Below, piece after piece: positions 6,614 to 14,756 of a stretch of 64,000 nt of DNA; the stretch's first letter is position 1; every line of letters begins with the position of its first letter. The position numbers and the translations under genes were made by a program. The notes under the pieces were generated by a model, which saw nothing but the letters and a program-made list of their open reading frames with translations, did not search any database and had not been told where the DNA came from. The stretch covers positions 62,001-126,000 of the IMG/VR virus record IMGVR_UViG_3300033984_000293; one strand, written 5' to 3'. The stretch is from a virus.

Positions 6614-6778
6614 ATGAAAAAAGTATTTTTAGCCCTTGCAGTTATTGCAACGTTATCTTTAACATCTTGTAAACACGAAGTGAAACAAGACGAAGCAACT
6701 GAAGTTGTTGATGATTCAACACAAGTAGATTCCACATCAGTTGATACCACTCAAGTAGATACTACTCAAGTGAAGTAA
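6614..6778 (+). CDS. Small lipoprotein with Thr/Val/Asp repeats
   Basis: 54 aa from the ATG at 6614; an upstream ATG at 6563 would disrupt the signal peptide. MKKVFLALAVIATLSLTSC is a typical type II signal peptide with lipobox LTSC. The mature part is acidic and ends in repeated VDSTSVDTTQVDTTQVK, a flexible tether. It is probably exported by the infected host and could act in superinfection exclusion or lysis, but this is inference. A strong terminator follows directly. Confidence 0.75.
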   Translation: MKKVFLALAVIATLSLTSCKHEVKQDEATEVVDDSTQVDSTSVDTTQVDTTQVK

Positions 6779-6779
6779 A

Positions 6780-6808
6780 ACAAAAAACCCCTCTTAACGG
6801 AGGGGTTA
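6780..6808 (+). terminator. Intrinsic terminator
   Basis: AACCCCTC-TTAAC-GGAGGGGTT followed by T-rich sequence, directly after the lipoprotein gene. Confidence 0.75.
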
Positions 6809-6810
6809 TT

Positions 6811-7413
6811 TTATTTAAGTAAGTTTCTAATTTTACCTATTTCTTTATTTACTCTATGTTCTTTTAATCCTAAAGCCGTCCCAAATGCTGCTCCGATTTG
6901 TGAGTTCATAATATCACTAGCAGTACTATCGGCATCACCACCAGGTGGGATTGTTGTTGTTGTTGTTGTTGAACCATCAGCCGCTGGAGCGATTTGTTCT
7001 TTATTTGAAACATGTACATGGTTATAATGGTCATCCATTTGCCATAAAACAGATTTTGTATTACCACCTTCACTATTTCTTTTATATCCAAGTTGTTCTA
7101 ACTGAATTACAAAACTATCAACATTTCTTTTGTTAGATGGGTCTTTAACGGCAACACCATTAACTTTACTTATATCTACAGCACTTCCGGTTGAGTGTCT
7201 ACTAACAGCTCCTGAATCTGTTGTTTCACTATGGTCAGACACCGCAGATGTTATATTCACGTTAACATTAGCGTTTTTAGATGCGGTACAAATATCTTTT
7301 AATAATGCGTCGTTTACTAAATCTAATCCAATATCAGAATCCACGCTTATATAAGAACATCCTGATGAATTTAGTTTAATATTTGCTTCTAATAATTGTA
7401 TTAATTTTTTCAT
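6811..7413 (-). CDS. M15-family (DD-peptidase fold) peptidase-like protein
   Basis: 200 aa. SRHSTGSAVDISK near 88-100 and HYNHVHVS near 129-136 provide the HxxxxxxD and HxH zinc-ligand pattern of M15/hedgehog-type DD-carboxypeptidases, which cut peptidoglycan peptide cross-links. A poly-Thr linker (STTTTTTIPPGG) leads to a C-terminal helical region with GAAFGTALGL. The protein is likely a lysin or tail-associated hydrolase. Its stop and the start of the TM-GAF gene upstream are 1 bp apart, so the two form an operon. Confidence 0.75.
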   Translation of the reverse strand: MKKLIQLLEANIKLNSSGCSYISVDSDIGLDLVNDALLKDICTASKNANVNVNITSAVSDHSETTDSGAVSRHSTGSAVDISKVNGVAVKDPSNKRNVDSFVIQLEQLGYKRNSEGGNTKSVLWQMDDHYNHVHVSNKEQIAPAADGSTTTTTTIPPGGDADSTASDIMNSQIGAAFGTALGLKEHRVNKEIGKIRNLLK

Positions 7414-7414
7414 A

Positions 7415-8020
7415 TTATTGTTGTAAATGTGTCATTAAAACACCTCCTATTGATGCCGAATGTTGTAGTAAATGATTTATTGATTCAATGTCCAATTTAG
7501 ATTTTCTTTTTGTATAATCTAACCCTAATGTCCCGATGAATTTACCTTCAATAGTTTTTATTGCAAATAAATATCCGGATTTACAACCAGTATCTTCAGC
7601 AATATATTTTAAACCAAAAGTCGCAATAGTTTCATCTTTATAATCGGAAATTTCAATCACATCGGTTTCTAATAACTGATTTATTGAACGGCTGAATAAA
7701 TTAACTGGAATATTATGAAAATTTGATTGAACTGATGTTATTCCCGGACCAACAACTTCATACATAATACTGAATTTTGCTATAGATTTTCCTGTTGGAT
7801 AAAAGTTACCCCCATTATGGAATTGTGTTATCCAAACTCTATCTGATTTAAATTCGTCTTTAATATGTTCCAATTTTGTCATCACAAGTTCACTAACTTT
7901 TAGTGTTTCCAACACCATATCAGGCTTTTCAGTTTTTTTATCCAATTTATTCTTAATGAATAATAATAGGAGAGGTCCCAATACCCCCGTGATAAACGCC
8001 ACTATTATAGATACACTCAT
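7415..8020 (-). CDS. Membrane-anchored GAF-like protein
   Basis: 201 aa. The N terminus MSVSIIVAFITGVLGPLLLLFI is one membrane span. The rest resembles a small GAF-type sensor domain, with DRVWITQFHNGGNFYPTGKS and a C-terminal FIGTLGLDY strand. No ligand can be inferred. It lies directly upstream of the peptidase gene, so an envelope or lysis-timing role is possible. Confidence 0.55.
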   Translation of the reverse strand: MSVSIIVAFITGVLGPLLLLFIKNKLDKKTEKPDMVLETLKVSELVMTKLEHIKDEFKSDRVWITQFHNGGNFYPTGKSIAKFSIMYEVVGPGITSVQSNFHNIPVNLFSRSINQLLETDVIEISDYKDETIATFGLKYIAEDTGCKSGYLFAIKTIEGKFIGTLGLDYTKRKSKLDIESINHLLQHSASIGGVLMTHLQQ

Positions 8021-8063
8021 AATTTTAACTTAATATTTTATAACTTATAAATAGTAAAAAAAC

Positions 8064-8094
8064 AAAAAAAGTGGGATATTACTCCCACTTTTTT
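8064..8094. terminator. Bidirectional intrinsic terminator
   Basis: AAAAAAGTGGGA-TATTAC-TCCCACTTTTTT, at the 3' end of the RNA ligase gene. Confidence 0.75.
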
Positions 8095-9118
8095 ACAACT
8101 TTTTAAATTCCGGTCTTATTAGATTCCATATGATTTCAGAGTAATTTTTCTTATCAAACATTCTAAACAGAATCCCTGACATATGTTTAGGTTGAGTGAA
8201 TACCCACTCAGCAAACTCTTTTCTATCTTCTATGGGTTCTTTATCGTTATATTTACCATACATCATACCATCAAACTTTTTACCAGCATCCTCAGATATT
8301 TGGAAATGACTATATCTTAAATCTCTAACATAAGATTTAATTTTATTGTAAAATTCGTCTGGAACATCTTTTAATATTTCCATAACATCCTCACCATTTT
8401 TCAAATACTCCCAAACTCCGGTTGTGGTAACATTGGTCATAATTTTGTGAAGACGAAGATACTCAACACCTTTAACTTTAACTCTATCCCCATTGGAGAA
8501 CTTCACCACAAACCCTTCTTGGTCGTTTTTAACCATTTCTTTGAGTTGTTTGTAGTCGTTTATACCATCGTATTTTTTAACCACATCAAACCCGTATTCT
8601 CTCCACATTTCCACATCATATTCTTTACCATTCTTATCAAAGGTTCCCAATAGGACTAACCCTTCATAATCACCGTAATCTACTACCACGCGATTCTGAG
8701 GAAATAAAATTTCAAAACAAAAAGTCAGATGTCTGAACATTATATCGGTGTTGTATTTTTTAAGTAATTCTCTACCCTTAATTGCTTGGTCTGAACCAAA
8801 TGACCCACGAGTCGCTAATATCCATTGTCCTTCGTACCAAAAAACTATTAAAAGTGAGCCATCCATTTTTTCATACACCTCAAAGTTTTCAGTTGGTTCA
8901 AATTTTCCTTCCTCTATGTTGAAGAATTTATCAAAAGGTTTTGCTACGATATCTCCGGTGTGGTCGGTAACTAAACCTCTACACATCAAAAGAGTTTCGT
9001 CCCACAAATTTTCATACTGGACTTTTTCGCTATAGTTCCATATAGTTAATGGGAGGTATGGATGTACTTGTTTGTAAAGTAATCCGTCTTCGTAATATTT
9101 GTTTAGTTTTTCTATCAT
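8093..9118 (-). CDS. T4 Rnl1-like RNA ligase
   Basis: 341 aa with ordered nucleotidyltransferase motifs. Motif I is EKMDGSLL with the adenylated lysine at residue 84; ATRGSFGS follows; motif III is FCFEILFP; motif IV is EGFVVKFS; motif V is RVKVKGVEYL. The family joins 3'-OH to 5'-phosphate RNA ends. T4 Rnl1 reseals tRNAs cut in the anticodon loop by host nucleases such as PrrC. The C-terminal part (HMSGILFRMF) is shared with phage Rnl1 proteins. Kinase and phosphatase-type genes lie within 5 kb on the same strand. Confidence 0.9.
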   Translation of the reverse strand: MIEKLNKYYEDGLLYKQVHPYLPLTIWNYSEKVQYENLWDETLLMCRGLVTDHTGDIVAKPFDKFFNIEEGKFEPTENFEVYEKMDGSLLIVFWYEGQWILATRGSFGSDQAIKGRELLKKYNTDIMFRHLTFCFEILFPQNRVVVDYGDYEGLVLLGTFDKNGKEYDVEMWREYGFDVVKKYDGINDYKQLKEMVKNDQEGFVVKFSNGDRVKVKGVEYLRLHKIMTNVTTTGVWEYLKNGEDVMEILKDVPDEFYNKIKSYVRDLRYSHFQISEDAGKKFDGMMYGKYNDKEPIEDRKEFAEWVFTQPKHMSGILFRMFDKKNYSEIIWNLIRPEFKKL

Positions 9119-9119
9119 T

Positions 9120-9374
9120 TTATTCTATTTTTTTTAAATTCTCTTCTAATCTACTTAAGAATGATTCTTCACCATCATCACCTGATAACAACCAATCCAC
9201 TCGTTGAGCGTATTCTTGAGCAATTTTAAGAGCTTTAACTGCATCTTTCATCTTCTCAATAACCTCATCCGGATATTTGTAATGGAATAAGTCCTCAGGG
9301 TATTTTTTATACCAATCAGGGTCAATCCAATGTTCTTTAAGTTCTTCCGGTGTTTTTTCTAAACCATTCTTCAC
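9120..9374 (-). CDS. Conserved-looking phage protein whose 5' end is displaced by a homing endonuclease
   Basis: 84 aa from GTG at 9374, but the frame stays open to 9449 and encodes SGGHFDYNQYKIGYIADQID before it, clearly part of the same protein. No ATG exists there. On the far side of the neighbouring GIY-YIG gene (about 10222) an ATG-AGT-GGG-GGG remnant (MSGG) is left. The original gene probably began MSGGHFDY and was split by the insertion. The C-terminal part (EYAQRVDWLLSGDDGEESF) is acidic and helical. Function unknown. Confidence 0.6.
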   Translation of the reverse strand: MKNGLEKTPEELKEHWIDPDWYKKYPEDLFHYKYPDEVIEKMKDAVKALKIAQEYAQRVDWLLSGDDGEESFLSRLEENLKKIE

Positions 9375-9441
9375 AATAACCTCATCTATTTGGTCTGCGA
9401 TGTAACCAATCTTATATTGGTTATAATCGAAATGCCCACCA

Positions 9442-10182
9442 CTAATGACTCACTCTCCCATCTTTATTTATATTCATAGTTTTAATATAATTTTCGTTAT
9501 TTATAATTTTACTAATATGTGATTGGTTAACACCATACATTTGAGCAATTTTTGTTTGACTTACCCCCTCTTTGTTCAATTTTTTTATCTCATTATAATC
9601 ACATTCCTCTAACTTAACATATTGTTTTTTTCTTAAAGACAAATCTAAATCTGTTGCAATAGTTTTATATCTTTTCTCAATCAAAATCAAACCAATTGTT
9701 CTCCTACTTACAGAATATAAATCACTAATTTCTTTTTGAGTTAATTTATTTTCAATTAACAACAATTTTATCTCTCGAACTTGTTCCGGTGTTAACTTTT
9801 TTAAGGATGACTCATAATGTCCGTGAATTTTACCAACGTTAACACTTTTGTTTGAGGAGCCTATCTTATCTTTTGTGTCTTGTGACATATACACATAACC
9901 TTCCATTGATTTAGGTAAACGACAATTTAAACCTATTTTATTATCTAAACATTCATAAAATGTACCATAAAATAACTCCCGTTCTAAAAGAATTTCAATA
10001 TCACATTCTTCAATAACTTCAAAAATGTGATTATCAACACCATATTTTACTAACGAGTTATATAATTTAGTTTGACTATTACATCTTAATTTTTTATACC
10101 ACTTCCAACGAGTATCAACATCTTTTGATGAACCGATATATACAAGACCTTTTGGACTTGTTATTTTATAAACTCCAATCAT
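9442..10182 (-). CDS. GIY-YIG homing endonuclease with helix-turn-helix DNA-binding tail
   Basis: 246 aa. N-terminal GIY-YIG catalytic domain: GVYKITSPKGLVYIGSS, then the arginine in DTRWKW and the glutamate in LLERELFYGTFYECL. The C-terminal half has at least two HTH repeats of the NUMOD/sigma-70 region 4 type (LTQKEISDLYSVSRRTIGLI and VSQTKIAQMYGVNQSHISKI). It is inserted at the start of the 9120 gene and its stop overlaps that reading frame. Confidence 0.9.
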   Translation of the reverse strand: MIGVYKITSPKGLVYIGSSKDVDTRWKWYKKLRCNSQTKLYNSLVKYGVDNHIFEVIEECDIEILLERELFYGTFYECLDNKIGLNCRLPKSMEGYVYMSQDTKDKIGSSNKSVNVGKIHGHYESSLKKLTPEQVREIKLLLIENKLTQKEISDLYSVSRRTIGLILIEKRYKTIATDLDLSLRKKQYVKLEECDYNEIKKLNKEGVSQTKIAQMYGVNQSHISKIINNENYIKTMNINKDGRVSH

Positions 10183-10233
10183 ATTTTAAACTTTATTTAT
10201 AAATATATTAGAATCAAATAAAAGTCCCCCCAC

Positions 10234-10617
10234 TCATATCAATTCAAATTTTGTTAATGTCTCTCTTCTTTCTTCTTTGTTAATCCCCAATAAATAATTT
10301 TTAACATTACTTACAATCGGTTTACTGTAAATTTGAACTATCTCACTAAAGGTTATTGTTTTCTTTACAATCTGAGTCGGGTCACCTTTTAATCTACCGT
10401 TTTTATAATCACTAATAGCTGTGAGAATAGTTTTCTTATAACCACTATTTCCATCAATTAGGTTTATTGTATGGTCTGTGTATTGTCCGTTGATAATCAA
10501 TCTAAGTAAATGAACCTTTCTCGCTTTACCATAAGTAATAACATATTCGTCATACCCATTATGATTGAATCCGGTCTCCGTTTTTTCGTATTTGGCAACT
10601 TTAAAGATATTTTCCAT
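10234..10617 (-). CDS. Hypothetical protein
   Basis: 127 aa, mixed alpha/beta, with YVITYGKARKVHLLRLIINGQYTDHTINL and a C-terminal NYLLGINKEERRETL. It has its own full promoter at 10638 inside the kinase gene. No family is recognised. Confidence 0.65.
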   Translation of the reverse strand: MENIFKVAKYEKTETGFNHNGYDEYVITYGKARKVHLLRLIINGQYTDHTINLIDGNSGYKKTILTAISDYKNGRLKGDPTQIVKKTITFSEIVQIYSKPIVSNVKNYLLGINKEERRETLTKFELI

Positions 10618-10637
10618 AATTAACTAATTTTGTGGGT

Positions 10638-10668
10638 CAAAGATATTAAATTAAAGTTTTACCTCAAA
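10638..10668 (-). promoter_or_regulatory. Bacteroidota promoter
   Basis: TATCTTTG at 10638-10645 and TTTG at 10665-10668, 19-bp spacer. The -33 box lies in the end of the kinase gene; it drives the 127-aa gene. Confidence 0.65.
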
Positions 10669-11034
10669 ACGATTTTTCATTAATTTCAATTTATCTTCCG
10701 GAACCCCGTGTTCATTAACACCTTCGTGTCTGTTTTCACAAATTAAAGAATAAACTCTATATCCGTGTTTTTCAGCCAAGTCAAAGTATGGTTTCATTTC
10801 CCATTCTTGAGTAAATGTGTTTGATACCACAACTCGTTTGCCTTTATTTTCCATAAAAACTTTTACAGCGTTTTGACACCAATCGTGAGCGTCTTTTAAT
10901 TTAGTAACGTCAAATTCGTACTTACCTTCGTAGGTAAAGTATTTATCCGCTTCCATATGTTGACCACCTAATGATTCCGCCAACGTAGATTTACCACTTC
11001 CTGGTAATCCTCTTAATAAAAATAACTCTTTCAT
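10651..11034 (-). CDS. Polynucleotide kinase-like P-loop kinase
   Basis: 127 aa. Walker A RGLPGSGKSTLA at residues 8-19, then the DAHDWCQNAV and VVSNTFTQEWEM segments typical of the T4 Pnkp kinase domain and related AAA_33 proteins. There is no fused 3'-phosphatase, unlike T4 Pnkp. It would phosphorylate 5'-OH nucleic acid ends, which with the ligase at 8093 makes a plausible RNA-repair pair. Its start overlaps the stop of the gene upstream by 4 bases. Confidence 0.8.
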   Translation of the reverse strand: MKELFLLRGLPGSGKSTLAESLGGQHMEADKYFTYEGKYEFDVTKLKDAHDWCQNAVKVFMENKGKRVVVSNTFTQEWEMKPYFDLAEKHGYRVYSLICENRHEGVNEHGVPEDKLKLMKNRFEVKL

Positions 11035-11321
11035 ATTTCACATTCTTTTAAATATTTAACAATCTTCTCAATCCCACCAACATCATCCGGATTGATGATA
11101 AACTCATCAAATGCTCCGTATCTTGACTGATGTCCAAAAATATATTTTAATCCATAACCAACTCTTTGCCAAAATGGTCGTTTAACCAAATGAGTATGAA
11201 CATAAACCATTGGAAATCTTACACCATCAATATCGTCCTCATCATATAGGACAACCATTTGATGTTCCGTGTTATGACAGGAACACACAAATAAATCTTT
11301 TTTTGTTTGTTTAATTCTCAT
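11031..11321 (-). CDS. Hypothetical protein
   Basis: 96 aa from the ATG at 11321, chosen over one 36 bases upstream because it overlaps the preceding stop by only 4 bases. CSCHNTEHQMVVLYDEDD near the N terminus and FWQRVGYGLKYIFGH in the middle suggest a compact alpha/beta fold. The single CSCH cluster could bind metal. Function unknown. Confidence 0.65.
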   Translation of the reverse strand: MRIKQTKKDLFVCSCHNTEHQMVVLYDEDDIDGVRFPMVYVHTHLVKRPFWQRVGYGLKYIFGHQSRYGAFDEFIINPDDVGGIEKIVKYLKECEI

Positions 11322-11581
11322 ATTACTTTCACTTCTATTAATTTTCTTCTTAACCACTGTTCATCAACATTATCAGGTCTTTTACCTAAAATAATTTCAT
11401 CAATCGTATCCCCAAGACATTCCATCAACATTCTTTTTATTTCTGCCGGTGCATCCATTGGCGCATACGAATAACAATCTTGTATCATTTCGTGAGATAA
11501 CGGGACCTCAATTATTATTCGTGACGATATAAATGAATCATCTTCATTAAAATGATTATCCTCAACTCTTGTGTTTAACAT
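11318..11581 (-). CDS. Hypothetical protein
   Basis: 87 aa, acidic N terminus (VEDNHFNEDDSFISSRI) and a helical C terminus (DTIDEIILGKRPDNVDEQWLRRKL). It is translationally coupled at both ends, 1 bp after the phosphoesterase and overlapping the next gene. No family is recognised. Confidence 0.65.
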   Translation of the reverse strand: MLNTRVEDNHFNEDDSFISSRIIIEVPLSHEMIQDCYSYAPMDAPAEIKRMLMECLGDTIDEIILGKRPDNVDEQWLRRKLIEVKVI

Positions 11582-11582
11582 A

Positions 11583-12245
11583 TTATTTTCTTTTTTTTCC
11601 GTCTTCAGTTATTACTTCATCTATGTGGTGGTCCCCATCCATATTTGAACGAATCTCTCTTTCCTTAACAATCTTAATTACGTTACTTAAATCGTATGGT
11701 GAAAAGAACAAACTACCATCCATCCCTACATCCATTCTACGACCTTTACCAAAAATTTTTGTTTGAGGTAAATGACAGTGTCCGTGTAAGTGGATGTGTC
11801 CTTTGTTTAATCCATCCCAAGAATCAATAGGGAAGTGTATTAAAACCAATGTCTCAAACTTATACATCAATTTTGTGTAATGATTAACACTCGCAAACAA
11901 TTCTTGACAATCCTCTCGGTTGTTCTCAATGTGGTGGTCGTGATTACCTAATATAAGATGAATCTCTTTACACACAATTCTGTCTCTAAAAATTTTTACA
12001 TTCTCAAACCCACCAAAACTCCAATCTCCTAAGTGAATCAAAACATCATCTTGTCCAACAACACTATTAATGTTATTCACTATCATTTCATTCATCTCAC
12101 CAATTGAGTCAAAATCTCTTGTTTGAGATATTGGAATACTCCCATCAGGTAATCTCCACGCAGTTACTCCACGACATATATTCTTATGTCCAAAGTGGGT
12201 ATCGGATATAATCCAAACTTTTCTTTCTTTATCTATTTTTATCAT
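11583..12245 (-). CDS. Calcineurin-like metallophosphoesterase
   Basis: 220 aa with the metal-binding series ISDTHFGHKN (DxH), HLGDWSF (GD), ILGNHDHH (GNHD), LIHFPI and HGHCHL (GHxH). Such enzymes hydrolyse phosphomono- or diesters with two metals. In RNA-repair contexts they can remove 2',3'-cyclic or 3' phosphates before ligation; that role here is inference from the neighbours. A second member lies at 58803. Confidence 0.85.
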   Translation of the reverse strand: MIKIDKERKVWIISDTHFGHKNICRGVTAWRLPDGSIPISQTRDFDSIGEMNEMIVNNINSVVGQDDVLIHLGDWSFGGFENVKIFRDRIVCKEIHLILGNHDHHIENNREDCQELFASVNHYTKLMYKFETLVLIHFPIDSWDGLNKGHIHLHGHCHLPQTKIFGKGRRMDVGMDGSLFFSPYDLSNVIKIVKEREIRSNMDGDHHIDEVITEDGKKRK

Positions 12246-12424
12246 TTTATACGTTCTTTGATTATTAATTTTTTTGCTCTATCAAATAAAGTGTCAAAAT
12301 ACTTACCAAATTCTTCATCAGAAACTACTTTATTAAAAAAGTCATCAAAAGTAATAATTTCACCACTTTCATCCAAATGAAGTTTATATGCTCTCTCAAC
12401 TATTTTTTCACCTTCCGGACCCAT
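12242..12424 (-). CDS. Hypothetical protein
   Basis: 60 aa from the ATG at 12424, which overlaps the upstream stop as TAATG, so translation is probably coupled. Helical and charged (EKIVERAYKLHLDESGEIITFDDFF, FDRAKKLIIKERIK). No family is recognised. Confidence 0.6.
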   Translation of the reverse strand: MGPEGEKIVERAYKLHLDESGEIITFDDFFNKVVSDEEFGKYFDTLFDRAKKLIIKERIK

Positions 12425-12894
12425 TATACGTGTGGTATTTGGACTCTCACACAAGTTTGTGCTTGACCCTCGTTCATATAAAAATTGTTCAAATATCCCA
12501 TTATGTTCGCACTTCCGATTGGGTTTGCAGAATGAACATATACAATTGGAAATACAAATTTGTCAGCCTTTCTTTCACTTCTACTCATATTGAATCTACC
12601 TTCATTTGTATTGTGAAACAACGCAACCAAGAACTTAGAGGCATCATATCCGGTTTTCTCATCAATATTGTTGTAATCCAAAGTATAATTTGGCGAAACA
12701 TTGTTGAAATACTCCTTCATTGCTGTATCCCCCAAATCGTGGTCCAACGAAATTATATCAATATTCTCCAATCCAATCTCATTAACTTTACTAACAAATT
12801 CATCGTAATTTCTTACAACTATCCAATTATCTCCGGTTGGAGTTCTTACGTCATCTAAATAGATACGATAAGGTGGTTTTACATTATTTTCCAT
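12424..12894 (-). CDS. cREC-like receiver-domain protein (cyclic-phosphate processing receiver)
   Basis: 156 aa. IYLDDVRTPTGDNWIVVRN at the start and ISLDHDLGD in the middle match the divergent receiver-like domain described in comparative work as an RNA-repair-associated cyclic-phosphate-processing receiver (cREC). The acidic LDD and LDHDLGD loops would bind metal. It lies in one operon with the metallophosphoesterase and HAD nucleotidase, near the ligase and kinase. The family call rests on motif memory only. Confidence 0.6.
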   Translation of the reverse strand: MENNVKPPYRIYLDDVRTPTGDNWIVVRNYDEFVSKVNEIGLENIDIISLDHDLGDTAMKEYFNNVSPNYTLDYNNIDEKTGYDASKFLVALFHNTNEGRFNMSRSERKADKFVFPIVYVHSANPIGSANIMGYLNNFYMNEGQAQTCVRVQIPHV

Positions 12895-12895
12895 T

Positions 12896-13369
12896 TTATA
12901 ATAATTTTTTTAATACACTATCCCAATCAGGGTATTCATTCCAAACTTTTTTCTCATAATTCCACCCAAAATGAATTAATTCACCGGTGAACTCTCCGGC
13001 ACCGTTTGCCGTTCTATCATCAATTAAATAATCACCAAGTAATAAATCTTTTCGATGAGTAATTACCATTTTTTTATGAAATAACTTACCAAAATATTTC
13101 TCAATCCAATACCTTTTATCCGTAGACGCATAAGGGTTTCCCCAAGGCGCCGCAGTGGCAATCAATAATTCATATTTCCCACTATCAACCAACTTATTGA
13201 TTGCCTCAATTGCCCCATCATATGGTTTAGGGTCTCTAAAGATACCCGGAATATGGTCAGGACTATGTTTGTATTTGTGAACTAAATTTGGATGTTCATC
13301 GAACCATTTATCAAATTCTCCCCCTAAATCAACCAATACACCATCCATATCAATAAAAATTCTTTTCAT
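12896..13369 (-). CDS. 5'(3')-deoxyribonucleotidase-like HAD phosphatase
   Basis: 157 aa. HAD motif I is IFIDMDGVLVDL, motif II lies in LLIATAAPW, the K of motif III in FHKKMVITHRKDLL, and motif IV is LIDDRT. The cap pattern PKPYDGAIEAINKL is that of the NT5C family, which dephosphorylates (d)NMPs. A role in nucleotide metabolism or, given the neighbours, in trimming nucleic-acid 3' phosphates is possible. It is the first gene of the operon and has a -7 box upstream. Confidence 0.8.
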   Translation of the reverse strand: MKRIFIDMDGVLVDLGGEFDKWFDEHPNLVHKYKHSPDHIPGIFRDPKPYDGAIEAINKLVDSGKYELLIATAAPWGNPYASTDKRYWIEKYFGKLFHKKMVITHRKDLLLGDYLIDDRTANGAGEFTGELIHFGWNYEKKVWNEYPDWDSVLKKLL

Positions 13370-13386
13370 ATTTCAATATTTTGATA

Positions 13387-13394
13387 CAAAGATA
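13387..13394 (-). promoter_or_regulatory. Bacteroidota -7 box of the HAD/phosphoesterase operon
   Basis: TATCTTTG on the minus strand 18 bp upstream of the HAD gene. No clear -33 box. Confidence 0.5.
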
Positions 13395-13410
13395 CACAAT
13401 TTTTTCATAT

Positions 13411-13441
13411 AAAAAAATCCATCACTAAAAAAATGATGGAT
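13411..13441. terminator. Bidirectional intrinsic terminator
   Basis: AATCCATCA-CTAAAAAAA-TGATGGATT, with T-rich sequence on the minus-strand exit side, after the zinc-ribbon gene. Confidence 0.65.
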
Positions 13442-13473
13442 TATATTTTGAAACCTTGTTATTTATTTATTAT

Positions 13474-14361
13474 TTAGAATTTGTTCCCACAAGAAGAACA
13501 AAACTTATCAGAATCTTTTTTTCTTTTTTTACCACAATTAGTACAATACACTTTTAAGTCCTGTTTTTCAAAAACTTGTTGTGATACAGGAAGAATCTTC
13601 CATATTGATGTTGAACAAGCGTAATGGTTAAAAGTTTTATTCACCGTTTGAAATGATTGGTCAGATGAACCACCTTTTTCAACTCTACCGGTTTCTAATG
13701 AATCCATAGACAACATATCCATAGTAACCTCACTACGAGAATTAGGTTTAGATTTTTTCAAACTTCTTAAAACACCTCTATTGTTTGGACCTAAAATCTC
13801 TCTTTTGTTTGGTCCTGCAAAAGTATTACTTATTGATGTAGTATTAAAATTAACACCCGCAGTATTACTTGATGATGTAAATGATAAATTACCATTTGTG
13901 GTTGTTGTTGTACCATTACCATTAATATTAAAAGAGTTTGAGTTATAAGTATGGATTGGTCCACCAAATGAACCCCCAACATAAGTTATTGGGTTATTCC
14001 ACACCGGTTGTTTATATTCATCAAAGAAGTCAATAACAACATCCCCATTTCCGGCGATGGCATCCAATACTTCATTTGATGTTCCGTCAACCTCATAAGT
14101 TTCAAACTTAAATTTACGAGCGTCGTCAAGGTATCTCTCAAGAAATACTCTTTGTCCCGGTTTAAGTACAATTCCTCCTCCGGAGATATAACTTCCGTCA
14201 AGTTTAATTTTCGCTAATACTGTGGTTGATGATGGGTTAAATAATTCTAGTTCGAATTCTTCCCCGTTTTTAAGATAGACATTTTGTCCAACTTGTTTAA
14301 GACGTTTTTTGTCTTTTGTAATATACGCACAAGGCGTACCTGTTTTTGTTTGGTAATACAT
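13474..14361 (-). CDS. Phage protein with C-terminal zinc ribbon
   Basis: 295 aa. The N-terminal 130 residues form a beta-rich domain (FELELFNPSSTTVLAKIKLDG, GGGIVLKPGQRVFLERYLDD). A low-complexity Ser/Thr/Asn-rich linker follows (about 130-200). The C terminus has a Cys4 zinc ribbon, CTNCGKKR and CSSCGNKF. The beta domain looks like a decoration or accessory virion protein, but a regulatory role through the ribbon cannot be excluded. Confidence 0.6.
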   Translation of the reverse strand: MYYQTKTGTPCAYITKDKKRLKQVGQNVYLKNGEEFELELFNPSSTTVLAKIKLDGSYISGGGIVLKPGQRVFLERYLDDARKFKFETYEVDGTSNEVLDAIAGNGDVVIDFFDEYKQPVWNNPITYVGGSFGGPIHTYNSNSFNINGNGTTTTTNGNLSFTSSSNTAGVNFNTTSISNTFAGPNKREILGPNNRGVLRSLKKSKPNSRSEVTMDMLSMDSLETGRVEKGGSSDQSFQTVNKTFNHYACSTSIWKILPVSQQVFEKQDLKVYCTNCGKKRKKDSDKFCSSCGNKF

Positions 14362-14501
14362 AATTTCCTTATTTTATTTTTTATGTTTATTGAACTTCGC
14401 TTCGTTGGTATTAATTCCAACTCAAATGTCTCTGTGAACACGCGAACCTCAGCAACAAGGTTTCATTTATAAATATAAGGATACTTTATTTTATTGTAAA
14501 T

Positions 14502-14528
14502 AAAAAACCCCCAAGTTTCCTTGAAGGT
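14502..14528 (-). terminator. Terminator ending the second tRNA array
   Basis: On the minus strand CCTTCAAG-GAAA-CTTGGGGG is followed by six T. It lies between the last tRNA of the array and the zinc-ribbon gene. Confidence 0.7.
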
Positions 14529-14643
14529 TTTATGTAGAGTTAACTGGTATCTACACTTAGGAATGACCCTAAGACCACCGTTCATCACCTGTAAGGGTCT
14601 AACGATAGATATTGTACTTGCTTACACTCAAATATCCGCTGTG

Positions 14644-14717
14644 TCCTATACAGGATTCGAACCTGTGACCTTTTCGTTATGAGCGAACTGCTACTGACCG
14701 GACTGAGCTAATAGGAC
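14644..14717 (-). tRNA. tRNA-Met (CAT)
   Basis: Acceptor GTCCTAT/ATAGGAC, anticodon loop CTCATAA, T-arm ACAGG TTCGAAT CCTGT, A73. The anticodon stem has one mismatch and the D-loop is long. CAT could be elongator Met, initiator, or lysidine-dependent Ile. No encoded CCA. Confidence 0.9.
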
Positions 14718-14756
14718 TAAAATGGGTTTTTAATGAACCCACAAACATATGTCAAC

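Noticed and set aside
6906-7354. ORFs overlapping the M15 peptidase gene
   Set aside because: They are shadows of its repetitive Thr/Pro linker; the M15 frame carries the motifs.
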